Shown piece by piece: positions 25,900 through 33,997 of a DNA stretch of 54,106 nucleotides. Position numbers and translations under genes: made by a program. Every line of letters begins with the position of its first letter. Position 1 is the first letter of the stretch. The notes beneath the pieces were generated by a model. The model made no database searches, was not told the origin of the DNA, and saw only the letters and a program-made list of their open reading frames with translations. The DNA is from an uncultured Prevotella sp. (GTDB lineage Bacteria; Bacteroidota; Bacteroidia; Bacteroidales; Bacteroidaceae): NCBI GenBank assembly GCA_944319945.1, contig CALUFN010000012.1, positions 1 through 54,106 of the forward strand. The letters run 5' to 3'.

Positions 25900-26997
25900 T
25901 CAGTTGAGTTTCAATTCAAAAAGTATCTGCAATATGCGCTCTGCGGTGCGTCCGTCCCAGCGGTCGGGCAGCGAACACTTCTTCCACCGCCCCTCCACGA
26001 TTCGTGTAACGGCGTCGGCGAGCTTGTCGGCGTTCTCCCCAACGAGTTCGTTCGACCCCATCTTGACGGTCTCAATGTGCTCGGTGTAGCTGTTAAGCGT
26101 GACGCACGGCACGCCGTTGAACGTAGCTTCTTCGGCAACATTGCCCGAGTCGGTCACTATTCCGCCGGCGTTGGCCGTCAGATAGCCGAACTCCAAGTAA
26201 GACAACGGATCTATAATAAAGAAGTTGGGACAGTCTTTAACGAGCGGCTTGACGACCTCTGCGGCTGTAGGACGCAGCGGAGCCACCACTTTTACGCCGC
26301 CGGCCGCACGGCACATGGCCGTCAGCATAAGCGCGAGATTGGCCGTATCGGCAAGCAACACCTTGCGGTTGAGCGTGAAAACGATGTATTCCTTTTCTTT
26401 AAGCGACAGTCCGTCGAACACCGACGGGCGCACAAGTCGCGAGCGGTTGAAGCGCAAAGTGTCCATCAGGATGTTGCCGACCATGTAGACCTGGGACAGC
26501 TCCGCGCCTTCACGGCTTACTATGCTGTTGCTTCCCATGCCTGCGGTGAAGAGCAGGTCGGAAAGCCCGTCGATGACGAGACGGTTGATTTCCTTCGGCA
26601 TCTTGATGTCGAACGAGCGCGTGCCGGCTACGAGATGTGCCAGCGTAAGCCCGTGTTTCTTGGTCACAATGGCCACGGCCATTGTCGACGCGAGGTCGTC
26701 AACGACGATTACGACGTCGGTCGGCGTAGCGTCGAGATACTTCTCAAACTCCGACATTACGCGTCCCGTCAGCTCGTTAAGGTTGAGGCAGTCTACGCCG
26801 AGGTACACGTCGGGTGCGCTTATGCCTAAGTCGGCGTAAAGGGTTGGCTCTATCGTCGGGTCTGTTGCCGTCCCGGTGTAAACCAGTTTAAAGTCAACGT
26901 CCTTGCCGCCGGCCTTCGCCGAGGCTACGGCGCGCACCAATGGAGCCACCTTTATGAAGTTAGGGCGCGCTCCGGCTACTATGCATATATTCAACAT
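25900..26997 (-). CDS. Divergent UDP-N-acetylglucosamine 2-epimerase homologue
   Basis: 365 aa GT-B-fold protein like WecB/MnaA (ARPNFIKVAPLV at the N-terminus, PLSYLEF and TDSG near 265-285). Several residues normally needed in the non-hydrolysing epimerase differ: the HVEAGLR motif is HLVAGTR, TLHREEN is TLNRKVL and the TERPE motif is YTEHIE. It may have another substrate or be inactive. It lies upstream of the SDR on the same strand, 127 bp apart. Confidence 0.75.
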   Translation of the reverse strand: MLNICIVAGARPNFIKVAPLVRAVASAKAGGKDVDFKLVYTGTATDPTIEPTLYADLGISAPDVYLGVDCLNLNELTGRVMSEFEKYLDATPTDVVIVVDDLASTMAVAIVTKKHGLTLAHLVAGTRSFDIKMPKEINRLVIDGLSDLLFTAGMGSNSIVSREGAELSQVYMVGNILMDTLRFNRSRLVRPSVFDGLSLKEKEYIVFTLNRKVLLADTANLALMLTAMCRAAGGVKVVAPLRPTAAEVVKPLVKDCPNFFIIDPLSYLEFGYLTANAGGIVTDSGNVAEEATFNGVPCVTLNSYTEHIETVKMGSNELVGENADKLADAVTRIVEGRWKKCSLPDRWDGRTAERILQILFELKLN

Positions 26998-27014
26998 ATT
27001 CCTTTATCCTTTAA

Positions 27015-27120
27015 TTGAAAATGGAGAGTTGGGATTTGAAAGTTTTGATTACCATGCTCTCATTCAGGTTTCAACAGGGCAAAGGTAATCATAATTTTCA
27101 AATCCCAACTCTCTATTTCA
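27015..27120. repeat. Long inverted repeat of GAGAGTTGGGATTTG words
   Basis: The left arm (27015-27052) and right arm (27084-27120) are complementary over about 37 nt with about 3 mismatches. It fills the gap between the SPFH gene and the 2-epimerase homologue on the minus strand. Confidence 0.8.
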
Positions 27121-27128
27121 GGTTAAAA

Positions 27129-28082
27129 TCACTCAGACTTGAACAAATCCTTGATGCCGCCTATGCTGCCCATAAGGTTGGTGGCTTCATACGGCAGGTA
27201 GACGGTCTTTGTCTTGTCGCCCGTTGCAACGTCCTCAAGCATCTGTATGTACTTCTGCGCCAGCAGGTAGTTTGCGGGGTTGGTGCTCTTGCCTACGGCC
27301 TCGGTTATCTTCTCGATGGCTATCGCCTCGGCCTCGGCCTTGCGTATGCGTGCCTGCGCCTCGCCCTCGGCATTGAGTATGGCCATCTGCTTGTCGGCCT
27401 CGGCCTTGTTGATTATGGCCGTCTTCTCGCCTTCCGACTTTAGTATGGCGGCGGCCTTCTCGCCCTCGCTCGTCAATATGGTGGCGCGCTTGTTACGTTC
27501 GGCCTGCATCTGTTTCTCCATAGCCTGGAGCACGCTTTCGGGCGGTGTAATGTCTTGCAACTCGACGCGGTTCACCTTGATGCCCCATTTGTTGGTGGCG
27601 TCGTCGAGCACGGCGCGCAGCTTGGTGTTGATGGTGTCGCGCGATGTGAGCGTCTGGTCAAGCTCAAGTTCGCCGATTATGTTGCGCAGTGTGGTCTGCG
27701 TCAACTTCTCGATGGCGTTTGGCAGGTTGCTGATTTCATACACGGCCTTGAACGGGTCGACTATCTGGAAGTAGAGTAGGGCGTTGATTTGCGTCTGAAC
27801 GTTGTCTTTGGTGATAACGTTTTGCTTGTCGAAGTCGTACACCTGTTCGCGCAGGTCGATGGAGTCTGTATAAACATACCGGCCTCGGCGTATGGCCACA
27901 ATCTCCTTTGCACGGTCTATGAAGGGGATTATGACGTTGATGCCCGGCTTCAACGTTGCGTAATACTTGCCGAGACGCTCTATTATCTTGGTCTCAGACT
28001 GCGGGATGATGACAAGACTTTTCTTGACCAACACGAGCGCGCAGATTACCAGCGCGATGAGAACGTAAATGAAGATGTCCAT
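27129..28082 (-). CDS. SPFH/Band 7 (paraslipin, QmcA-like) membrane protein
   Basis: 317 aa. An N-terminal membrane anchor (IFIYVLIALVICALVLV, 3-19) is followed by the SPFH domain (about 25-190, ERLGKYYATLKPGINVIIPF) and a long Ala/Glu/Lys-rich coiled-coil region (about 195-270). Such proteins form oligomeric cages in membrane microdomains and work with NfeD partners, the gene directly upstream here. Confidence 0.92.
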   Translation of the reverse strand: MDIFIYVLIALVICALVLVKKSLVIIPQSETKIIERLGKYYATLKPGINVIIPFIDRAKEIVAIRRGRYVYTDSIDLREQVYDFDKQNVITKDNVQTQINALLYFQIVDPFKAVYEISNLPNAIEKLTQTTLRNIIGELELDQTLTSRDTINTKLRAVLDDATNKWGIKVNRVELQDITPPESVLQAMEKQMQAERNKRATILTSEGEKAAAILKSEGEKTAIINKAEADKQMAILNAEGEAQARIRKAEAEAIAIEKITEAVGKSTNPANYLLAQKYIQMLEDVATGDKTKTVYLPYEATNLMGSIGGIKDLFKSE

Positions 28083-28306
28083 ATTTTAAGATTTTAGGTT
28101 TTTCGGTTATGCGTTTTATGGTTATACGGTTATGGGGTTTTATGATTTTACGGTTATGATGTTTTATGGTTTGTGGGTCGTAGGTTAATAGTTTTACGGT
28201 TTCAGTATTATGAGACTTAAAGGTTTTGTAAAACTGGAAAGACTTACAGTAACAAATTCAGTAGCATCTTATGACCGCACAACCTTATAACCGTAGAAAT
28301 GCTTTC
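28083..28306. repeat. GGTTTTATGGTTATACGG word-repeat spacer
   Basis: Between the NfeD and SPFH genes, short words such as GGTTATGG, GTTTTATG and ACGGTTAT recur between about 28090 and 28200. A partly complementary copy (ACAACCTTATAACCGTAG) lies near 28277-28299, so the spacer can fold into a large imperfect hairpin. No ORF is seen. Confidence 0.55.
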
Positions 28307-28756
28307 TTACACTTTTTCCACCGTTATTATTATGCTCTCGCGGCCTACAACCTTTACGTTTTGACCTGAAGGCACGTAAGAACCGTCGGCCGAGACGGCC
28401 TTCCAGTCGTCGCCGTCGATGGCCACGCGGCCGTAGCCGCCTAGCTCTATGGCCTTGCTTACGCGCCCCACGCGCCCCATCAGGGCGTCGGCATTGCTCG
28501 GTCTTTCGTGCCGCCTGCCGTGCAACCGCTTGGCCAATTTGGGCCTAATGAAGAACACTGACAGTACGGAGGCGATGACGAATACGGCCAACTGACCGTA
28601 GAATCCTACGCCTATAGCCGAGACAACGGCCGTGGCGAGGGCTCCTATTGAAAAGCATAATATGAAAAAGTCGCCCGACGTCAGTTCGAGGATAAGGCAG
28701 ACAACTACCACTAAGGTCCAAAGTTGCCATAGGTTGGCTGCAAAATAGTCTATCAT
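28307..28756 (-). CDS. NfeD family membrane protein
   Basis: 149 aa. Three or four membrane segments (about 10-80) precede a C-terminal OB-fold domain with LMGRVGRVSKAIE and GRVAIDGDDWKAVS, the NfeD1b short form without protease domain. It is the usual partner of SPFH proteins, whose gene follows on the same strand. Confidence 0.9.
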   Translation of the reverse strand: MIDYFAANLWQLWTLVVVVCLILELTSGDFFILCFSIGALATAVVSAIGVGFYGQLAVFVIASVLSVFFIRPKLAKRLHGRRHERPSNADALMGRVGRVSKAIELGGYGRVAIDGDDWKAVSADGSYVPSGQNVKVVGRESIIITVEKV

Positions 28757-29039
28757 AGTGATGTCTTTTTATGGTTTAAAGGACTTTGCGGCCATGCGTT
28801 TCCGTTGTTTCGCTTTCTGTTCGCGAAGTAAATGGCGCGTCATGCCGCAGTCTTCTATTCTACATGCGAAGATAAGTATTTTTATCCGTTCAGGCAAGAA
28901 ATGTCGCAAATATTTTATTTTTCGGTTTTGTTCTACGTGTAAACCGTGCGCGGCAAGCGCCTTAGTTGAGAGGAGGTTTGGCCTTCCTGACGGGCGTTAT
29001 AATAGCCTGCTCTAATTGCATGATTGTCAACGTGTTGCC

Positions 29040-29120
29040 GATATGCCGCATTTTAGGACGTAAAAGGTTACCTTTTGCAGCGTAAAAGATGACCTTTTGC
29101 AGCATGAAATGCGGCATATT
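29040..29120. repeat. 22-bp-period palindrome array D (4 units)
   Basis: Units start at 29040, 29062, 29084 and 29106, exactly 22 bp apart. The two outer units (GATATGCCGCATTTT and GAAATGCGGCATATT) are inverted copies of each other, so the whole array is also a larger inverted repeat. Confidence 0.9.
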
Positions 29121-29162
29121 GGGATTTGTCTTGATGCCGTCCGTCGTTCCGTTGTTCGCTGT

Positions 29163-29405
29163 AAAAAGCCAAAGGGCCGACTTCACAGCCGGCCCCTTGA
29201 AGGTTATACAAAAACATTATGAATTTTATTAGCGAACAAGATTCCTATAAATGGCGTTTATCACGTAATCCATTGTACGGCCTTAGAATGCCTTCTTTTC
29301 TTACCGTAGACCGGATGTCTCCGTAAGAGAACAGTAGCTTGCGTAGCGTCGCGCTCGTTACGGTCTTTCACCCAGGCATGTCCGTCGGTTACGTTTGCAA
29401 AGATA
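29163..29405 (-). ncRNA. Candidate small transcription unit of unknown function
   Basis: A minus-strand -7 box TATCTTTG (29405-29398) and a hairpin followed by a T-rich tract on the same strand (AAAGGGCCG at 29171-29179 against CGGCCCCTT at 29190-29198, then CTTTTTAC) bracket about 230 bp. The only ATG frame of note is 14 codons (MDYVINAIYRNLVR). It may be a small RNA or a peptide gene; the -33 region is weak. Confidence 0.3.
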
Positions 29406-29483
29406 CGGCAAACGCATGGATTCCGCAATACCTAAAATTAGGGTTTTTGCAGATACCTGAAAATGGTGAGCCGGGGGCATATA

Positions 29484-29520
29484 CTAAAAAAGCCGCCCGG
29501 CATCTGTGTCGGACGGCTTT
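29484..29520 (-). terminator. Terminator of the small periplasmic protein gene
   Basis: AAAGCCG (29489-29495) pairs with CGGCTTT (29514-29520), extended by CCG with CGG, and reads into TTTTTAG on the minus strand, 20 bp after the gene's stop. Confidence 0.7.
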
Positions 29521-29539
29521 CTTGATATTGGATGAAATA

Positions 29540-29902
29540 TTACTTTCCTAAACCACGGTTGTTGAACGTTGCGTTAAGCAGTGTGAGATACTTACGGTAC
29601 TGGCTCTCGGTGAGGATGTAGCGCATGTACTTGAGATCCTTCTCTACAGCCTTCTTAACCATGTTCTCACGTTCGTCTGCATTTGCTGCGGCGGCATTCA
29701 TCATGTCTGCGCAGAAAGACGTATGAACGTCCTGCACTGCCTCCGCTTGGTCGCTTGAGAGCCCTAAGCAGTCGGCAAGTCTTTCGTAATTGACTGCCAT
29801 GTTGTAGGCGTTTGCATTCTCTGCATTGTTCAACTTCTCGTTCTCCGCAAATGCCATAGTCATGCTGAGCACGGCTACGACGGTTAAAAACAATCTTTTC
29901 AT
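29540..29902 (-). CDS. Small secreted helical protein
   Basis: 120 aa from ATG 29902 (the frame extends to 29950 but the signal peptide starts here: MKRLFLTVVAVLSMTMAFA). The mature part is helical and Ala/Asn/Glu-rich; LTESQYRKYLTLLNATFNNRGL at the C-terminus has the conserved look of a Bacteroidales family of small periplasmic proteins. Function unknown. Its promoter -7 box lies at 30006-30013. Confidence 0.75.
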   Translation of the reverse strand: MKRLFLTVVAVLSMTMAFAENEKLNNAENANAYNMAVNYERLADCLGLSSDQAEAVQDVHTSFCADMMNAAAANADERENMVKKAVEKDLKYMRYILTESQYRKYLTLLNATFNNRGLGK

Positions 29903-30005
29903 AATCCTTAAAATTTTCTTTTTACCTTTGGACTCAGGTTCTTTTCTCACGAATCGCCTTTGTCCGTTATCCTAATTTAATAACTCTATTTGTCTTTCGA
30001 CGTTG

Positions 30006-30013
30006 CAAAGATA
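30006..30013 (-). promoter_or_regulatory. -7 box upstream of the small secreted protein gene
   Basis: TATCTTTG on the minus strand, with ATTG 18 bp upstream as a weak -33. The leader would be about 95 nt. The rest of the 359-bp gap up to FeoAB (30014-30193) is AT-rich and shows no gene. Confidence 0.5.
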
Positions 30014-30193
30014 CTGCTATTTCCGCATTCGCAATGCGTTTATATCATGCTGTTTGCGTTAACAGCTTACTTTTTTGACATAAATCAAAAAGATGAGTGG
30101 CAATTTAAACCTTTTTTGTTAATATGTTGACATTTTGTCATATGAATGTAACAAACAGGTTGAATGATGATATTTATTGCCTGATGTGATATG

Positions 30194-30227
30194 AACAATC
30201 CGGCAGGCGGCCGCCTGCCGGATTGTT
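30194..30227 (-). terminator. 34-bp perfect palindrome after feoAB
   Basis: AACAATCCGGCAGGCGG is followed directly by its exact reverse complement. On the minus strand it lies 35 bp beyond the feoAB stop and should form a very stable hairpin, but no clear U tract follows. It may be a 3'-end stabilising hairpin rather than a classical terminator. Confidence 0.6.
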
Positions 30228-30261
30228 ATGGTTGCCGTCGCGTAACGGTAGTGTATGCATC

Positions 30262-32691
30262 TTATACCAGTAAGCTACCTATTTGGTAAACGCATGCGGA
30301 TACGATCCATGCCAACGCCGTAGTGTAGCAGGCTGCGAACGCCGCCCACCGCCAACTGCCGGTCTCGCCTTTTATCGCGGCTATCGTGGCTATGCATGGG
30401 AAATATATAAGCACGAACAGCAGATAGGAAAATGCTATTAGCGGAGTGATGCCGTCGGCTTCCATCTTTTGGCGTAGCACTTCGTGCTTGCGGGATTTGT
30501 CGGCGCTGTCGTCGGCAACAGTCTCGTCGTCGGCGTACAGCACGCCCATCGTAGACGCCACGATCTCTTTTGCGCCCACGCCGGCAATGAGGCTCACGTC
30601 GAGTTTCCAGTCGAAGCCTTGCGGACGGAACGCAGGTTCTATGGCTTTGCCTATCCGTCCGATGTAGCTTTGCTCCTGTTGTTCCTGCGTGCTGAGGCTT
30701 TCGTCATGCGGGAAGTAGCCCATAGCCCATACTATGACGCTTGCCACGAGGATGATGCCTCCCATTTTCTTCAGGTACTGCTTGCCTTTCTCCCATGTGT
30801 GGCGGGCTATCGCCTTGCCAGTAGGGAAGCGGTAGGGGGGCAGTTCCATTACGAACGGCGTGTCGTCGCCCTTTATCATCCATTTGCTGAACAGGCGGCT
30901 CATCAGTACGGCTAATACTATCCCTATGACGTAAAGCGATATCATGATTAGCGATTGGTAGCGGGCGGAGAAGAACGTGCCTATTATCATTATGTAAATA
31001 GGCAGTCTTGCGCTGCAGCTCATCAGCGGAAGCACGAGTATGGTGATGAGCCTGCTGCGGCGGCTTTCTATCGTGCGTGTGGCCATTACGGCCGGAACGT
31101 TGCACCCGAAGCCCATTATCAGCGGTATGAACGATTTGCCGTGCAGCCCCATCTTGTGCATCAGCTTGTCCATGATGAAGGCCGCGCGTGCCATGTAGCC
31201 CGAGTCTTCCATGAACGAGATGAAGGCGTAAAGTATGAGAATTTGCGGCAGGAACACGATTACGGCTCCCACGCCGGCTATGGCTCCGTCGGCTATCATG
31301 GCCTTCAGGGGACCGTTTGGCAAGATTTCCTTAACCAAGTCGCATAGTGCTCCAACGCCGGCGTCAATCCAGTCCATCGGATATTGCCCGAGCGTGAATG
31401 TCACTTCAAACATTATGTAGAGGAAAAGGAAGAACAGCGGGAAGCCCACGTATTTGTTGGTTATTATCGAGTCTATCAGGTGGGTGCCCTGATACGTGTC
31501 GGTCTTGGTGCCTTCCTCGCATCCGGCTTCGTGCAATGCGCCGTGTATTATGCCGTATTTGGCGTTCATTATCGCCGTCTCGCTGTCTTCTTTTGTCTCT
31601 CTCATAATGTATTCTGAGGCCTTGTCGCGTGTGGCGATGATGTCCTTGCCGTTAGGGAGCGACCTTATCAGCTCCTCGGCCTTAGAGTCTTTTTCGAGCA
31701 GTTTGATCGAGAGGAAGCGGGTGGAGTATTTGTATCTGATTTGCTCGTTCTTTTGTATTTCCCTCTTCACCTCGTCTATGGCGTGCTCGATATACTTGCC
31801 GTGGTTGAGGTGGATGTGGCGTATGCCTACCTTGCCGGGCACGGGGCGCCCTTCGTAGACGTTGATTACGGTCTTGAAAAGCTCCTCTACTCCGCGTCCG
31901 CTTTTGAACACCGTAGGCACCAGCGGAAAACCGAACAGTTCGCCGAGCTTGTCGTAGTCGAGTTTGTCTCCGCGCGATTCAAACTCGTCGAACATGTTCA
32001 GCGCGCCTACTATCTTGATGTTCATGTCTACGAGTTGCGTCGTAAGGTAAAGGTTGCGTTCGATGTTGCTCGCGTCGATGACGTTTATTATCACGTCTGG
32101 GGTGTTCTCGATGATTTGCTTGCGCACGTAAAGCTCTTCAGGACTGTAGGCCGAGAGCGAGTACGTGCCGGGCAGGTCGACCAAGTTGAACTGGTATCCA
32201 TCAAACTCGGCGCGCCCTTCTTTTGCGTCGACGGTTACTCCCGAGTAGTTGCCTACGCGCTCGTGGGCGCCTGAGGCGAAGTTGAACAGCGACGTTTTAC
32301 CGCAATTGGGGTTGCCTACGAGGGCTACGTTTATCGTGTGGCTCTTCTTCATCGCCGCCTTGTGCAGTTGCTCGTCGGTAAGGCAACCGTCGTCGGCCGA
32401 CGCATTTTCGGATATTTTCGTAATGCCCAGATTGCGCGCTTCTTCCTCTTCGAGCTGTCTTGCCTCGTTGGTGGATATCACTTCTATCATCGCCGCCTCA
32501 GAGTGGCGGAGCGATATCTCGTATCCCATTATCTTGTATTTCACAGGGTCTTGGAGCGGGGCGTTGAGCAAAACGGTCACCATCTTGCCGCGTATGAACC
32601 CCATCTCGACGATGCGTTTGCGGAATCCTCCGTGTCCTAACACTTTTACGATTACGCCTTTTTCTCCTGTTTTCAGTTCGGATAGTCTCAT
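30262..32691 (-). CDS. feoB: FeoA-FeoB fusion, ferrous iron transporter
   Basis: 809 aa. An N-terminal FeoA (SH3-like) domain (about 1-75, LGHGGFRKRIVEMGFIRG) is fused to FeoB. The G domain shows GNPNCGKTSLFN (P-loop, about 127-138), VDLPGTYSL (G3) and NMFDE (G4). The membrane part has the paired gate motifs with Cys, GFGCNVPAVMATRTI and later PCIATIAAIKGETGSW. It imports Fe2+ across the inner membrane in anaerobic conditions. It has its own promoter region, with TACTTTTG on the minus strand at 32726-32719. Confidence 0.95.
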   Translation of the reverse strand: MRLSELKTGEKGVIVKVLGHGGFRKRIVEMGFIRGKMVTVLLNAPLQDPVKYKIMGYEISLRHSEAAMIEVISTNEARQLEEEEARNLGITKISENASADDGCLTDEQLHKAAMKKSHTINVALVGNPNCGKTSLFNFASGAHERVGNYSGVTVDAKEGRAEFDGYQFNLVDLPGTYSLSAYSPEELYVRKQIIENTPDVIINVIDASNIERNLYLTTQLVDMNIKIVGALNMFDEFESRGDKLDYDKLGELFGFPLVPTVFKSGRGVEELFKTVINVYEGRPVPGKVGIRHIHLNHGKYIEHAIDEVKREIQKNEQIRYKYSTRFLSIKLLEKDSKAEELIRSLPNGKDIIATRDKASEYIMRETKEDSETAIMNAKYGIIHGALHEAGCEEGTKTDTYQGTHLIDSIITNKYVGFPLFFLFLYIMFEVTFTLGQYPMDWIDAGVGALCDLVKEILPNGPLKAMIADGAIAGVGAVIVFLPQILILYAFISFMEDSGYMARAAFIMDKLMHKMGLHGKSFIPLIMGFGCNVPAVMATRTIESRRSRLITILVLPLMSCSARLPIYIMIIGTFFSARYQSLIMISLYVIGIVLAVLMSRLFSKWMIKGDDTPFVMELPPYRFPTGKAIARHTWEKGKQYLKKMGGIILVASVIVWAMGYFPHDESLSTQEQQEQSYIGRIGKAIEPAFRPQGFDWKLDVSLIAGVGAKEIVASTMGVLYADDETVADDSADKSRKHEVLRQKMEADGITPLIAFSYLLFVLIYFPCIATIAAIKGETGSWRWAAFAACYTTALAWIVSACVYQIGSLLV

Positions 32692-32867
32692 TATCTAATA
32701 ACTTTTTTATAAGCAATGCAAAAGTAACAAAAAATGCTGACTTGCGTTCATCTTATCCGTAAAATACCGATTAATGATGATGTGTTTGCCGCGTTAGCCG
32801 CTTTCCCGTGGCATTTTGTCTGTGCGGTGTCGCGCCTTGCGTGTAGGCCGGAAACATATGTATTTGT

Positions 32868-32955
32868 AAAAGGTAACCTTTCGCAGCGCGAAAGGCAACT
32901 TTTTACGGCATGATAAGCGGCATATTGCATCGCAATAGGTTACCTTTTGCAATGC
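32868..32955. repeat. 22-bp-period palindrome array E (4 units)
   Basis: Units start at 32868, 32890, 32912 and 32934, exactly 22 bp apart: AAAAGGTAACCTTTC, GAAAGGCAACTTTTT, GATAAGCGGCATATT and AATAGGTTACCTTTT. The third is the GCGGCATATT variant also seen in arrays D and F. Confidence 0.9.
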
Positions 32956-33006
32956 CTTCCGTAATAGATTGTAAACCATGCGATTATAAACCGTAACATC
33001 AAGTGT

Positions 33007-33118
33007 CGTGGAAGCATTGCGCAAAAGCCGCCGCAACCTCAGGTAAACGCCGTTAATGTCTAATGTTTAGGCTGCGTTTACTTGTGGTTGCGGCGGCTTT
33101 TGGCAAGACGCTTCCATA
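33007..33118. terminator. Large inverted repeat after the ABC ATPase gene
   Basis: About 44-bp arms (33007-33050 and 33073-33118). The core GCAAAAGCCGCCGCAACC faces GGTTGCGGCGGCTTTTGGC, extended by GTAAACGC with GCGTTTAC and GGAAGC with GCTTCC. It lies 19 bp beyond the ABC gene stop and should end transcription from it. Confidence 0.75.
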
Positions 33119-33136
33119 CGTAATGCTCTCAGACGC

Positions 33137-33871
33137 TCATTCTCCTATGTTGAAATAATCCTCAAGTTCCTTCTCGGCACAGTTGTTCTTGTTGGGCAGG
33201 TCTTTTATTATGACGCCTTTTTCAAGCAATACGATGCGGCTTGAAATGTCAACGGTGTGCGTCAGGTTGTGGCTGCTGATGAGGATCGTGGCGCTGCTTT
33301 GAGTGTTGTAATCCTCGAGTATGTGTTTCAGGCTGTTTTGGCTTGTAGGGTCGAGAAAGTTAAACGGCTCGTCGAGAATCAGCAGGTCTGGCCGGTTGAT
33401 GAGCGCAGATATTATTCCCACCTTTTGCTTGTTGCCGGCCGAAAGGTTGCGTATCAGCTTTTTCTGGCCGAGTATTTCGCCTCCCATGAAATGCTCGAAC
33501 GATGATACGCGCTCATTGGTCTCTTGCTCTGACAGGCCGTTCACTTTTCCGATAAACCGGAAATACTCTTCCGGCGTGAGAAAGTCTATTAGGAATCCTT
33601 CGTCGATATACGCCCCGGTAGACACCTTCCAGTCTTCTGATTCGGCAGGGTTGATCTCCTCATAGGTACCGTCTTGTGATTTTATTGACATTGTGACCGT
33701 GCCTTCGTCGGCCTTTATCAAGTCGAGCATCAGGCGGAACAGGGTGGTCTTACCGGCTCCGTTGTTGCCTACGAGTCCGAGCATGTCGCCGTCGTTGATG
33801 GTGAAGTCTGGTATGCTTACGGCCGTCTTGTCTCCGAAAGTCTTTTTCAGATTGCTAATGTTTATGCGCAT
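33137..33871 (-). CDS. ABC transporter ATP-binding protein
   Basis: 244 aa ATPase subunit. Walker A GNNGAGKTTL (about 36-45), the signature LSAGNKQKVGI (about 144-154), Walker B LLILDEPFNFLD (about 165-176) and the switch His in SSHN are all intact. The DNA shows no permease gene beside it. The substrate cannot be told; the closest general type is export or ABC-2 systems. It lies downstream of secA across an inverted repeat. Confidence 0.9.
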   Translation of the reverse strand: MRINISNLKKTFGDKTAVSIPDFTINDGDMLGLVGNNGAGKTTLFRLMLDLIKADEGTVTMSIKSQDGTYEEINPAESEDWKVSTGAYIDEGFLIDFLTPEEYFRFIGKVNGLSEQETNERVSSFEHFMGGEILGQKKLIRNLSAGNKQKVGIISALINRPDLLILDEPFNFLDPTSQNSLKHILEDYNTQSSATILISSHNLTHTVDISSRIVLLEKGVIIKDLPNKNNCAEKELEDYFNIGE

Positions 33872-33898
33872 GTGATATCTGTTTACATGGAATTATAA

Positions 33899-33993
33899 AA
33901 ATTAAGAGCTAAGAATTAAGGTGTAAGAAAATGCGTCTTGCAGGTGTGTCGACGCAAATGTCTTTCTTAACTCTTAATTCTTAACTCTTAATT
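33899..33993. repeat. Long inverted repeat of AATTAAGAGCTAAG words
   Basis: The left arm (33899-33940) and right arm (33949-33993) are complementary over about 40 nt with a few mismatches, using the same words as the repeat at 17772-17883. It fills the gap between secA and the ABC ATPase gene. Confidence 0.8.
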
Positions 33994-33997
33994 TGGT

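Larger units (their letters stand above)
28757..29483. other. Intergenic stretch with array D and an orphan minus-strand unit
   Basis: About 730 bp without a convincing gene. From the left it holds a possible weak -7 box (CGAAGATA at 28867-28874, minus), array D, a minus-strand hairpin at 29163-29198 and a minus-strand -7 box at 29398-29405. Short frames in 28758-29015 (+) and 29339-29551 (+) lack any recognisable content. Confidence 0.6.
32692..33136. other. Intergenic gap upstream of feoAB
   Basis: 445 bp without a convincing gene. It holds the feoAB -7 box (TACTTTTG, minus, 32726-32719; no good -33), repeat array E and the large inverted repeat that ends the ABC transporter gene. Confidence 0.6.

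Noticed and set aside
25819-26829. A 336-codon plus-strand open frame over the epimerase homologue
   Set aside because: Antisense shadow; the composition (many His and Arg) is typical of reverse reading and lacks motifs.
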